Under the pieces are notes generated by a model. That model was not told the origin of the DNA. It did not search any database and worked only from the letters and a program-made list of their open reading frames with translations. 64,000 nucleotides of DNA from contig NZ_JBEWXT010000001.1 of NCBI RefSeq assembly GCF_040538665.1, positions 1,452,501 through 1,516,500 on the forward strand, written 5' to 3'. Shown piece by piece: positions 33,919 to 41,851 of this stretch; position 1 is the stretch's first letter; every line of letters starts with the position of its first letter. The translations under genes were made by a program, and so were the position numbers. The DNA is from Aureibaculum sp. 2308TA14-22. GTDB taxonomy: Bacteria > Bacteroidota > Bacteroidia > Flavobacteriales > Flavobacteriaceae.

Positions 33919-34177
33919 ATGTTAATTTATTTGTCAAAATAAATAAAATTAAGTAAATTTACAACTATCATCGAGCTAAACTCTTATAACCAATGAAAAC
34001 CTTAAATCCCTATTTCCTAAAGTTTTTTATTACACGTTTAGAAATTGAGAAAGCATTTAATATTAGATATAGAAGCTTTCGCCATACAGGTTTTTTTTGT
34101 TAACAAACAAATTGGATAAATTTAAATATTAAAGGAGTTTCTCTAACTATTTTTCACAAAACAATAAAATCTCAATT

Positions 34178-34519
34178 ATGAAAACAAAATTTATTTTTTT
34201 AATAGCAATGTTCATTATATATACAAATTGTACTTCTAATGATGATAATTCTATTGATCAATTTTATTGGAATCAGACAGCGTGTTCAGATCCGTGGGGA
34301 ACTGGAAACAGTAATTCAGAAAACGAAACCAAATTAGCATTAATAGATTTTTTAGAAACAAAAGAAGTTTCTATAATCAAAACTCGATTCGAGAATTACT
34401 TTAAAGATGGAGAATTACCTTGTCTCGCTTGTCATTGTAAAACCGGAATACGAATTTTTATAACTGTAGATAAAAAATATACTGCCAAAATGATAGAACT
34501 AGCTTTTACCAAACTATGA
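34178..34519 (+). CDS. Small cysteine-containing lipoprotein
   Basis: This 113-residue protein has an N-terminal hydrophobic signal ending in IIYTNC (Cys18) and then TSNDDNS, the usual start of an exported flavobacterial lipoprotein. The mature part has Cys residues in TACSDPWG and in LPCLACHCKTG, enough for disulfides. The family is not recognised. It lies 58 bp upstream of a secreted serine protease gene on the same strand and may be its partner, for example a surface inhibitor or binding factor; that is a guess from position. Confidence 0.65.
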   Translation: MKTKFIFLIAMFIIYTNCTSNDDNSIDQFYWNQTACSDPWGTGNSNSENETKLALIDFLETKEVSIIKTRFENYFKDGELPCLACHCKTGIRIFITVDKKYTAKMIELAFTKL

Positions 34520-34577
34520 TTCATCTTCTACAATAACCATTAAAGAAAAATTCTAACCTTCATTTAAAAATAATATT

Positions 34578-36806
34578 ATGAAAAAAGTAACTCTACTCAT
34601 CACAGCATTTTTAAGTTTCTTAATCTCGAACGGACAAATAGAAACTAGATATTTCCCAAATGGTAACTCACATGAACAGTTTGGAATTAATAAAAGTGAA
34701 TTTAAAGCAAATAATGTAAAGTCATTCTCTCCGTTTAATATTGAGCGAATGGTGGAAGAAGATAATAAAAGAAAAGATGTGGCTGCACCATTTCGTTTCG
34801 GAAAGGCGTTTGATACTAACATTTCCTTAGATGATGGTGAGTGGATTGATTTTGGAGGAGGAAAACTTTGGTCAATGGAGTTTTATTCTAAAAAGGCTTA
34901 TTCACTTAATTTCGTTTTTAATGATTTTTATCTTTCGGAAAATGCAGAACTCTACATTGCGAATGATGATGGCACTATGCTTTATGGTCCTGTAACAAAC
35001 AAAAATAACCCGAAAAATGGTTTTTTCTTAACAGATCTAATTGGTGGAGACAAAGCAACAGTTTATCTTTTTGAACCTAATGATTCCAAAAAAGAATCAA
35101 AACTAACAATAACAAGGGTTGTTCATGCCTACAAAAAAGTATTACCAACAACTAGTGCTACTGGTTTTGATACATCCTTAGAATGTAACAACGACATTAA
35201 TTGCTATCCAAGTTGGGATACTCATTCTGACGCGGTTGGTCTTATACTATTATCTAATGGTAACGAATGGTGCAGTGGCTCCCTGCTAATGTCAACAGAT
35301 CAAAGTTTTCGCCCATATTTCTTAACTGCGTTTCATTGTATTGACACATCAAATAATGGAGTTATATCATCATCCGAAGAATCAAATGCCGAGAACTGGC
35401 TTTTTAAATTCCAATATAAAATGACATCCTGTAATGGTAATTCCGCAAATTATGGCTATACTTATAACGGAGCTGAACTTAGGGCTGCGTGGCAAAATAC
35501 TGATTTTGCCTTGATGGAAATGGATCAATCTCCGGTTGGAAATAATCAGATTTCTTGGGCAGGATGGGATAAAAGAAGTAACACTCCGACATCTGGAACA
35601 AATATTCATCATCCAAATGGTGATGTAATGAAAATTTCTTTTGATAATGATAATTTAACATCTAATAGTTCAGTACTGTCATGGGCTGGAGGAACATCAT
35701 CTGCCATAAATACGCATTGGGTAGCTGATATTGATAATGGAGCAGTTCAAGGCGGTTCTTCGGGTTCACCCATTTTCAATCAAAATAATAGAGTAGTAGG
35801 TCAATTACATGGTGGTTTTCCTGGTTGCGAACCCGTCATGCGTTACGGTAAATTTAATTTAGCATGGACTGGAGGTGGTACAAATTCAACTAGACTTAGT
35901 AATTGGCTCGACCCTTGTAATACAGGCTCATCAACGACTAATACTACTAGATCGCCTTCTCTTTCTGGAAATGATTTTTTATGTTCATCAAATACTTATA
36001 CTGTATTCGATTTACCTAGCGGATCAACAATAAATTGGACTAGTAGCTCAAATATCACACGTAACTCATCTCAAGGTGCTAACCCGTGTACTTTTTCCGC
36101 CATCGGAAATGGCAATGGTTGGATAAAGGCAACAATTACAAATCCGAGTATGTGTGGCGGAACAACAGTAATTGAGAAAATTGTTTCGGTAGGTAAGCCA
36201 GACATTAATGACTATACCCTTGTTTGGTCAGGACCGAGCTGTATAAATTATAATTGGACAAATATTAGTTTTGGAGTTCAAAAAAACAGTAGCAATGGTT
36301 GCTCACTACAAAATTTGCCTGAAAACATAACAGAAGTGGATTGGCAAATTATTCCATCACAACCCATAAATACCACGATGAATGCTGGTATTTATAGTTG
36401 TGTAACGAATAGTGTTATTGATGCTGGAGTTAGAGTTGCTTTTTCCTCGCAAAACAACCCTTATGTAACTACGTTTCGTTTTAGGGTCAAAGGAAATTGT
36501 GGCTGGAGCGACTGGAGTATTGGCCATTATTATTTGGCCCAGAGTTGTAACTATTACAGTTATTCGGTATATCCAAATCCAACTTCCGAGACCTTAAATT
36601 TAGAAAAGAAACAAAATAAAGAAAACACCAAGGAAGAAGAGACTATCGATTCTTACGAACTTTACGATCTATACTCAAACCTAATTTCTAAAGGTAGTAT
36701 AAGTAACAAAATGAATATTGACGTATCTAATTATAAAAAAGGCATTTATGTCTTAAAAATTATTTTAAAAGATAAACCAGAAATACATCAAGTTATAATT
36801 GAATAA
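34578..36806 (+). CDS. Secreted trypsin-like protease with T9SS sorting domain
   Basis: This 742-residue protein has a signal peptide (MKKVTLLITAFLSFLISNGQ), a pro-region, a chymotrypsin-fold protease domain and a C-terminal type IX secretion sorting domain. The catalytic triad is His253 (TAFHC), Asp309 (DFALMEMD) and Ser395 (GSSGSP). The GWDKRSNTPTSG and IHHPNGDVMKIS blocks recall lysyl endopeptidase-type enzymes. Many paired cysteines lie between residues 450 and 660. The C terminus has VYPNPTSETLNLEK and GIYVLKIILKD, hallmarks of T9SS cargo, so the enzyme is exported to the surface or medium. It is the last gene of the integrated element. Confidence 0.9.
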   Translation: MKKVTLLITAFLSFLISNGQIETRYFPNGNSHEQFGINKSEFKANNVKSFSPFNIERMVEEDNKRKDVAAPFRFGKAFDTNISLDDGEWIDFGGGKLWSMEFYSKKAYSLNFVFNDFYLSENAELYIANDDGTMLYGPVTNKNNPKNGFFLTDLIGGDKATVYLFEPNDSKKESKLTITRVVHAYKKVLPTTSATGFDTSLECNNDINCYPSWDTHSDAVGLILLSNGNEWCSGSLLMSTDQSFRPYFLTAFHCIDTSNNGVISSSEESNAENWLFKFQYKMTSCNGNSANYGYTYNGAELRAAWQNTDFALMEMDQSPVGNNQISWAGWDKRSNTPTSGTNIHHPNGDVMKISFDNDNLTSNSSVLSWAGGTSSAINTHWVADIDNGAVQGGSSGSPIFNQNNRVVGQLHGGFPGCEPVMRYGKFNLAWTGGGTNSTRLSNWLDPCNTGSSTTNTTRSPSLSGNDFLCSSNTYTVFDLPSGSTINWTSSSNITRNSSQGANPCTFSAIGNGNGWIKATITNPSMCGGTTVIEKIVSVGKPDINDYTLVWSGPSCINYNWTNISFGVQKNSSNGCSLQNLPENITEVDWQIIPSQPINTTMNAGIYSCVTNSVIDAGVRVAFSSQNNPYVTTFRFRVKGNCGWSDWSIGHYYLAQSCNYYSYSVYPNPTSETLNLEKKQNKENTKEEETIDSYELYDLYSNLISKGSISNKMNIDVSNYKKGIYVLKIILKDKPEIHQVIIE

Positions 36807-36901
36807 AAATCAAATAAATTTTATACTACTTCAATGTAAATTGTATATTTGTAACTCTAAAGATGAATAATATTTGTTTTTAAATAGTTCTTTTTGACTT
36901 T

Positions 36902-36921
36902 AGTGTGCAATTAGGTGTACA
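36902..36921 (+). promoter_or_regulatory. Arm-type integrase site, right
   Basis: AGTGTGCAATTAGGTGTACA matches 17 of 20 positions of the left motif at 28591-28610, in the same orientation and about 60 bp inside attR. Confidence 0.6.
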
Positions 36922-36982
36922 TATATGGTTAAGAGTGTTTTAAAAATTTGATATACAGGGTTTTATGATTTTTTAGATAAGT

Positions 36983-36995
36983 CTGCCACCCCGAC
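36983..36995 (+). repeat. attR: copy of tRNA-Pro 3' end
   Basis: CTGCCACCCCGAC is an exact 13-bp copy of the tRNA-Pro end at 28478-28490. It closes the element whose integrase gene is at 28706. Confidence 0.85.
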
Positions 36996-37006
36996 AAGCA
37001 AAAGCA

Positions 37007-37050
37007 GAAAGTTCTCTGAGAAAATTTATTTTTTTAAGAGAACTTTTTTG
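37007..37050 (+). terminator. Hairpin after attR
   Basis: AGTTCTCT at 37010-37017 and AGAGAACT at 37037-37044 pair, followed by a T run. It may be a tRNA terminator displaced with the old att site. Confidence 0.65.
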
Positions 37051-37115
37051 TTTTAAATTAAATTAAAGCATTGCTTTAATTTGGAACAAATCTTAATCAG
37101 GAAGAACGAAGTTAC

Positions 37116-37130
37116 TCCTGCCACCTCGAC
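37116..37130 (+). repeat. Second tRNA-Pro-end-like repeat
   Basis: TCCTGCCACCTCGAC differs from the tRNA-Pro end (28476-28490) at one base and is identical to 52821-52835. It lies just downstream of the last gene of the uronate operon. Confidence 0.65.
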
Positions 37131-37171
37131 AGTTAGGGTATTAAAATAAAATATTTACTGCCTAAATCAAA

Positions 37172-37208
37172 AGAAGTCAGTAAAATTAATTTTACTGACT
37201 TCTTTTTT
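37172..37208. terminator. Terminator after TRAP permease gene
   Basis: AGAAGTCAGTAAAA and TTTTACTGACTTCT form a perfect 14-bp stem with a TTAA loop at 37172-37203 and a T run. It can end the long minus-strand operon. Confidence 0.9.
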
Positions 37209-37260
37209 TATTTGAAAATATCTCACTTAGTGTCCCATTTTTTCAGCTAATAAATACCTA

Positions 37261-38565
37261 TTATAGGTTAAATAACCTTGGTAAAAACATTGATATTTCT
37301 GGAACAAAACTAATTAGCATTAAAACAATTATCATTATTAACAGAAATGGTAGTAAAGGCTTTATAACCTGAGTTACCGAAACTTTAGCCACTCCACTGC
37401 CCACAAAGAGTAAAGTACCCACTGGCGGTGTGCAAATTCCAATACATAAGTTTAGTACGATTACAATCCCAAAATGCACTGGATCCATACCCAATGTTGT
37501 TACCACTGGTAAAAAAATTGGAGTAAAAATTAAAACCGCTGGCGTCATATCCATAAAGGTTCCAATAATTAATAAAATAATATTAATAGCCAAAAAGATG
37601 GCAATTTTATTATTTAACGATTCTAATAGAAAAGCACTAATCATTTCAGGGATGCCTTCAAAAGAAAACAACCAAGACATGGCCATAGAGGTACAAATTA
37701 AAAACATAACTACTGCGGTCGTTTTTCCACTCGTTAATAGTATCTCTGGAAAATCTTTCATCTTCATATCTCCATAAACTAATGCTAAAATTGCTGCATA
37801 TAAAACCGCAATTACAGACGCCTCCGTTGCGGTAAAAATCCCCGCCACGATACCTCCAACTACAATAACAAGTAGTAATAAACTAAAAAAGGCTTTTCTA
37901 AAAAATGTCCATACTTCCAAAAAAGTGGCTCGTTTTCCCCTTTTAAAGTTCTTACTAATAGCGATAAAAGCAACATAGCCCATAATTGCTAAACCCAATA
38001 AAATACCTGGCAAATACCCTGCAATAAATAAGGCTGCTACAGAAGCCGTTCCTCCACTTGCTAAGGCATATACAATTAATATATTACTTGGTGGAATTAA
38101 CAGTCCGGTTGTTGAAGCCGTAATATTTACAGAGGCACTTAGCGTTCTTGGGTAGCCTTCCTCTTCCATTCTATCGGTCATTATAGATCCTATTGCAGAA
38201 GCCGCTGCAAGAGCAGAACCTGAAATAGCCCCAAAAAGCATAGATGCCAAAACGTTTACATAGGCCAATCCACCAGGAAGACTTGCCACTAAAGATTTTG
38301 CAAAATTGATAAGCCTGTTAGCAATACCTCCACGCTTCATAATTTCACCAGCCAGTATAAAAAACGGTATGGCCAATAACGCAAAACTGTCTATACCTGT
38401 AGTCATTCGCTGGGCAATGGTGGTTAAACCCGGTAATTTATCAATATTCAATAATAAACTTAGTGTGGTTGAAATACCTATACTATAGGCTACCGGGACT
38501 TTAAGCATTAAAAGAATAAAAAAGCTAACAAACAAAACAATAATACTTATAACTTCTATGCTCAT
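37261..38565 (-). CDS. dctM: TRAP transporter large permease (DctM type)
   Basis: This protein of about 434 residues is the 12-helix M subunit of a TRAP transporter, which takes up organic acids using the sodium gradient. Typical blocks are IPFFILAGEIMKRGG, GAISGSALAAASAIGSIM and NLCIGICTPPVGTLLFVGS. The start is the ATG ending at 38565, because the extra 19 upstream codons overlap the previous gene. It follows dctQ by 2 bp, with dctP upstream of that. Placement next to KDG and uronate genes points to hexuronate import. It is the last gene of the operon and is followed by a terminator. Confidence 0.92.
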   Translation of the reverse strand: MSIEVISIIVLFVSFFILLMLKVPVAYSIGISTTLSLLLNIDKLPGLTTIAQRMTTGIDSFALLAIPFFILAGEIMKRGGIANRLINFAKSLVASLPGGLAYVNVLASMLFGAISGSALAAASAIGSIMTDRMEEEGYPRTLSASVNITASTTGLLIPPSNILIVYALASGGTASVAALFIAGYLPGILLGLAIMGYVAFIAISKNFKRGKRATFLEVWTFFRKAFFSLLLLVIVVGGIVAGIFTATEASVIAVLYAAILALVYGDMKMKDFPEILLTSGKTTAVVMFLICTSMAMSWLFSFEGIPEMISAFLLESLNNKIAIFLAINIILLIIGTFMDMTPAVLIFTPIFLPVVTTLGMDPVHFGIVIVLNLCIGICTPPVGTLLFVGSGVAKVSVTQVIKPLLPFLLIMIIVLMLISFVPEISMFLPRLFNL

Positions 38566-38567
38566 AA

Positions 38568-39059
38568 TTAATTTTTGATTTTGTTTGAATAAATAGTTGA
38601 AATATGATAGATGGAAAAGCACATAATTAATAATCCACTTAAAGGCATTATCGCATAAACATAACCCAATGGAATTCTTAGTGTTCCAGAAAGTTGTTCT
38701 AAATGTAAGGTAGTATAAACCAAATTTAATCCACCAATAACCATAACAATCAGTGCAAAAAGAAATATAAACACTTCGATGAGGATTGACGCTTTTCTTT
38801 TATTAGTTGTCGATAATTTTTCATATAAAAAGTCCATGGACAGATGCTCCCTTTTAGCATTTAGATAAGCCGCTCCTAAAATGGTCAACCATATTAAAGA
38901 AAATCGTGCAAATTCTTCCGTCCAAGTAAAAGATGTTCCTATAATATATCTTGAAAATACCTGAAACAAAACATCTAACACTAAAAGTGCAAAAATGATG
39001 ATCATAGACCATTCCAACAATTTATTTACTTTATTAAAAATAGTTTTAGCTGTACCCAT
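38568..39059 (-). CDS. dctQ: TRAP transporter small permease (DctQ type)
   Basis: This 163-residue protein is the four-helix Q subunit. FSRYIIGTSFTWTEEFARFS is the family signature, with the T-W-x-E-E motif, followed by LIWLTILGAAYLNAKREHL. It lies between dctP (5 bp upstream) and dctM (2 bp downstream) and forms the membrane part of the transporter with DctM. Confidence 0.92.
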   Translation of the reverse strand: MGTAKTIFNKVNKLLEWSMIIIFALLVLDVLFQVFSRYIIGTSFTWTEEFARFSLIWLTILGAAYLNAKREHLSMDFLYEKLSTTNKRKASILIEVFIFLFALIVMVIGGLNLVYTTLHLEQLSGTLRIPLGYVYAIMPLSGLLIMCFSIYHISTIYSNKIKN

Positions 39060-39064
39060 GGAAA

Positions 39065-40036
39065 TTAATTTTTAATTTGATTTACTATCTTTTCCATCTC
39101 TGGATTTTCCTTAACAAATTCTTCTAAAACTGATTTTGATTCTTCAGCAAATAGTGATTTATCCGGAATGATAATTTCTACACCAGCTTCTTTTGCAATT
39201 TTCATAGATTCTTCAACGGAGTCGTTCCAAAATTTCTTTTGAGCTTGAGCAGATTCATCCGCTGCTTCCTGAACCCAAACTTTCTCTTTATCTGATAATT
39301 TTTCCCAATATTTTGTTCCAATTAAAAGTACATCTGGTACAGCAGAATGTTGGTCTAAAGTATAATATTTACTTATTTCGTAATGATTAGAAGTAACAAA
39401 AGATGGCGGATTATTTTCAGCACCATCCACAACACCCTGTTGAATAGCAGTATAGAGTTCTCCGTATGCCAATGGCGTGGCTGAACCACCCATAGCGTTT
39501 ACCATATTAATTGCCATTTGATTATTCATTACTCTAATTTTAAGTCCTTTTAAATCGTCAGGAGTTCTAATGGCTTTATTACTTGTATAAAAACTTCTGC
39601 TTCCCGCATCATAATAACAGAGGCCCCGAAGCCAAAACTTAGATCCCTTTTCTAATATAGATTTACCAATTGGTCCTTCTAAAACCTCAAATTGATGTTC
39701 TTTATCTCTAAATAAATAAGGAATACCTAAAATATGGTATTCAGGTACAAAATTAGATAAGGTTGCCGCACTTACTTTGGTAGCGGCAACACTGCCTATC
39801 TGAAGTAATTCTAATACTTCTCTTTCTGAACCCAATTGAGCATCAGGAAAAATCTTAACTTTTAAGGTTCCATTAGACTTGACTTCCAATGCCTTCTGAA
39901 ATTCTAATATCCCTAAATGTACTGGATGCGATTGTGGTAAACTATGAGCTAAATAAAGCATTTTTGTACCATCGTCTTTTTTACATGAACTTAAACTTAT
40001 AAAAAATATAGCTAAAAAAAATAATTTATATCTCAT
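39065..40036 (-). CDS. dctP: TRAP transporter solute-binding lipoprotein (DctP type)
   Basis: This 323-residue protein is the extracytoplasmic ligand-binding subunit. The signal ends in SLSSC (Cys18) followed by KKDDG, so the protein is lipid-anchored. HSLPQSHPVHLGILEFQ, FPDAQLGSEREV and LKGLKIRVMNN are family blocks; the Arg in KIRV normally clamps the ligand's carboxylate. A uronate would satisfy that chemistry and fits the neighbouring genes, but the ligand is inferred. There are 66 bp between eda and this gene, the largest gap from kdgK down, so a minor internal start is possible. Confidence 0.92.
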   Translation of the reverse strand: MRYKLFFLAIFFISLSSCKKDDGTKMLYLAHSLPQSHPVHLGILEFQKALEVKSNGTLKVKIFPDAQLGSEREVLELLQIGSVAATKVSAATLSNFVPEYHILGIPYLFRDKEHQFEVLEGPIGKSILEKGSKFWLRGLCYYDAGSRSFYTSNKAIRTPDDLKGLKIRVMNNQMAINMVNAMGGSATPLAYGELYTAIQQGVVDGAENNPPSFVTSNHYEISKYYTLDQHSAVPDVLLIGTKYWEKLSDKEKVWVQEAADESAQAQKKFWNDSVEESMKIAKEAGVEIIIPDKSLFAEESKSVLEEFVKENPEMEKIVNQIKN

Positions 40037-40102
40037 TATTACGCTCTATTAAATTGACTTAAACACTTTTATAAGGAACAAAATCCTATTTTTTAATTAG
40101 TA

Positions 40103-40771
40103 TTATTTTCTAACATTTTTAATAATCTTCAATGCTTTTTTTACTTTATTTTCTAATCCTTTAAAGTCATTATTTGTTAATATGTCTTTTGAGATTAATT
40201 TTGATCCCATACCCACACAGGTAACACCAGCATCAAACCATCCCTTGAGGTTTTCTTCTGTGGGTGAAACACCTCCAGTTGGCATAATATTGGTCCAAGG
40301 TTGAGGGCCTTTAATCCCTTTGACAAAGTTTGGTCCATAGATGTCTCCCGGGAATAGCTTAACAATTTCACAACCTAACTCTTCTGCTCTTGCTATCTCT
40401 GTTAAGGTACCACAACCGGGTGACCATAATACTTTTCTTCGGTTACAAACAATTGCGATGTCTTCTCTCAATACGGGGGTTACTATAAAATTAGCTCCTA
40501 ATTGCATATACAATGAAGCAGCCGCAGCATCGGTTACTGAGCCTATGCCCATTATCATTCCTGGTAATTCTTCTATCGCATATTTGGTCAGCTCACCAAA
40601 TACTTCATGTGCGAAATCACCTCTTGATGTAAACTCCATTAATCTTGCACCGCCATCATAACAAGCCTTTAATACTTTTTTGCTAAGTTCGATATCGTTG
40701 TGAAAGAACAAAGGAATCATCCCAGTTTCTTTCATTGCTTGTGCAACTTCTATTCTTGTAAATTGTGCCAT
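40103..40771 (-). CDS. eda: 2-keto-3-deoxy-6-phosphogluconate aldolase
   Basis: This 222-residue class I aldolase splits KDPG into pyruvate and glyceraldehyde 3-phosphate, the last step of hexuronate breakdown. The Schiff-base lysine is in CEIVKLFPGD, followed by FVKGIKGPQPW and IMPTGGVSP, all typical of the family. It follows kdgK by 14 bp. The product name is firm, though some members also act on KDPGal. Confidence 0.9.
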   Translation of the reverse strand: MAQFTRIEVAQAMKETGMIPLFFHNDIELSKKVLKACYDGGARLMEFTSRGDFAHEVFGELTKYAIEELPGMIMGIGSVTDAAAASLYMQLGANFIVTPVLREDIAIVCNRRKVLWSPGCGTLTEIARAEELGCEIVKLFPGDIYGPNFVKGIKGPQPWTNIMPTGGVSPTEENLKGWFDAGVTCVGMGSKLISKDILTNNDFKGLENKVKKALKIIKNVRK

Positions 40772-40785
40772 GTTTTAAATCTTAA

Positions 40786-41832
40786 TTATCGTGCAACTCT
40801 GCCTGATGCATCACCGCCCATTAATTTTTCTACCTCAGTTACAGTGACTAAATTGGCATCTCCTTTTATAGTATGCTTTAAAGCAGATGCCGCAACTGCA
40901 AAGTCCAATGCATTCTGATCATCTTCAGGGTATTTTAACAATCCATAGATCAATCCACCCATAAATGAATCACCTCCGCCAACTCTATCAACAATGTCGG
41001 TGATTTGATACTGACGGGTCTCGTACATTTTTTTTCCATCGTAGAGTACACCTGCCCATGTATTATGAGATGCTGATATAGAACCTCTAAGTGTGGTAAT
41101 TACTTTTTTGGCTTTAGGAAACTTTTTCATCATTTGTTTACAGACAGAGAGAAAGGCTTCGGCTTTTACCTCATGTCCGTGTTTATGAACATCAAGCCCT
41201 TCAGGATGAATACCAAAGTGTTTCTCTGCATCTTCTTCATTACCTAAAACAATGTCACAATATGCCGTCAACTCTGTCATTATCTTTTCTCTTGCCCTAT
41301 CATCACAGTAAGTCCATAATTTAGCTCTATAATTTAAATCTGTAGAAATGGTAATTCCTTTTGCATTTGCTACTTTTACAGCTTCCAAACATACGTCAGC
41401 AGCTCCTTGTGAGATGGCTGGAGTAATACCGGTCCAATGAAACCATTCTACATCTTCAAAAACAGCATCCCAATCTATCATTCCCGATTTTATCTCTGCA
41501 ATTGCGGAATGGGCTCTGTCATATACTACTTTACTACCTCTACTTACTGCTCCAGTTTCTAAAAAATAGATTCCTAAACGATCTCCACCCCAAACTATTT
41601 TATCTACTCCTACACCACGTTTACGCATTTCCATCATGGCACATTGTCCAATATCATTTTTAGGCAAACGTGTTACAAAATCCACATCCACGCCATAATT
41701 GGCCAACGAAACGGCCACATTGGATTCGCCACCGCCATAAACCACATCAAAACTGTTGGCTTGCGAAAACCTTAAAAAACCGGGAGGAGCCAACCGAAGC
41801 ATAATCTCTCCAAAAGTTACTACTTTACTCAT
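40786..41832 (-). CDS. kdgK: 2-keto-3-deoxygluconate kinase (PfkB family)
   Basis: This 348-residue PfkB-type sugar kinase phosphorylates KDG to KDPG. It begins KVVTFGEIMLRLAPPGFLRF and has FDVVYGGGESNVAVSLANYG near residue 30. The catalytic block is VDRVGGGDSFMGGL with the base Asp. LRGSISASHNTW is the ATP-side region. It lies between uxaC and eda with gaps of 19 and 14 bp. Operon context makes KDG the likely substrate. Confidence 0.9.
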   Translation of the reverse strand: MSKVVTFGEIMLRLAPPGFLRFSQANSFDVVYGGGESNVAVSLANYGVDVDFVTRLPKNDIGQCAMMEMRKRGVGVDKIVWGGDRLGIYFLETGAVSRGSKVVYDRAHSAIAEIKSGMIDWDAVFEDVEWFHWTGITPAISQGAADVCLEAVKVANAKGITISTDLNYRAKLWTYCDDRAREKIMTELTAYCDIVLGNEEDAEKHFGIHPEGLDVHKHGHEVKAEAFLSVCKQMMKKFPKAKKVITTLRGSISASHNTWAGVLYDGKKMYETRQYQITDIVDRVGGGDSFMGGLIYGLLKYPEDDQNALDFAVAASALKHTIKGDANLVTVTEVEKLMGGDASGRVAR

Positions 41833-41851
41833 TATTAGTTATTTTGTTAAT

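Larger units (their letters stand above)
33548..34177. other. Gap with repeat copy and terminator, no gene seen
   Basis: This 630-bp stretch holds the right copy of the cargo-flanking repeat (about 33688-33823) and a strong hairpin at 33871-33918. From 33920 to 34177 no ORF of note is present. A 14-base string GAAGCTTTCGCCAT at 34072-34085 recurs at 52649-52662. Confidence 0.55.
28478..36995 (+). mobile_element. 8.5-kb integrated element at tRNA-Pro
   Basis: The element is bounded by 13-bp direct repeats (28478-28490 and 36983-36995), has a tyrosine integrase gene next to its left end, and carries matching 20-bp motifs just inside both ends (28591-28610, 36902-36921). Cargo is a DUF5677-like gene, a PD-(D/E)XK-type gene, a small membrane protein, a small lipoprotein and a secreted serine protease. 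No conjugation, mobilisation or phage structural genes were seen, so transfer would need a helper. Confidence 0.8.
36807..37260. other. Junction region with two att-like repeats and two terminators
   Basis: This 454-bp stretch between the protease gene and the TRAP permease gene holds the right arm site (36902-36921), attR (36983-36995), a hairpin (37007-37050), a second att-like site (37116-37130) and another hairpin (37172-37208). Each att-like copy is followed by a hairpin, as tRNA-Pro itself is. No gene is seen. Confidence 0.7.

Noticed and set aside
34072-34085. GAAGCTTTCGCCAT also at 52649-52662
   Set aside because: It is only 14 bp with no extended similarity on either side, too weak to call a repeat or att site.
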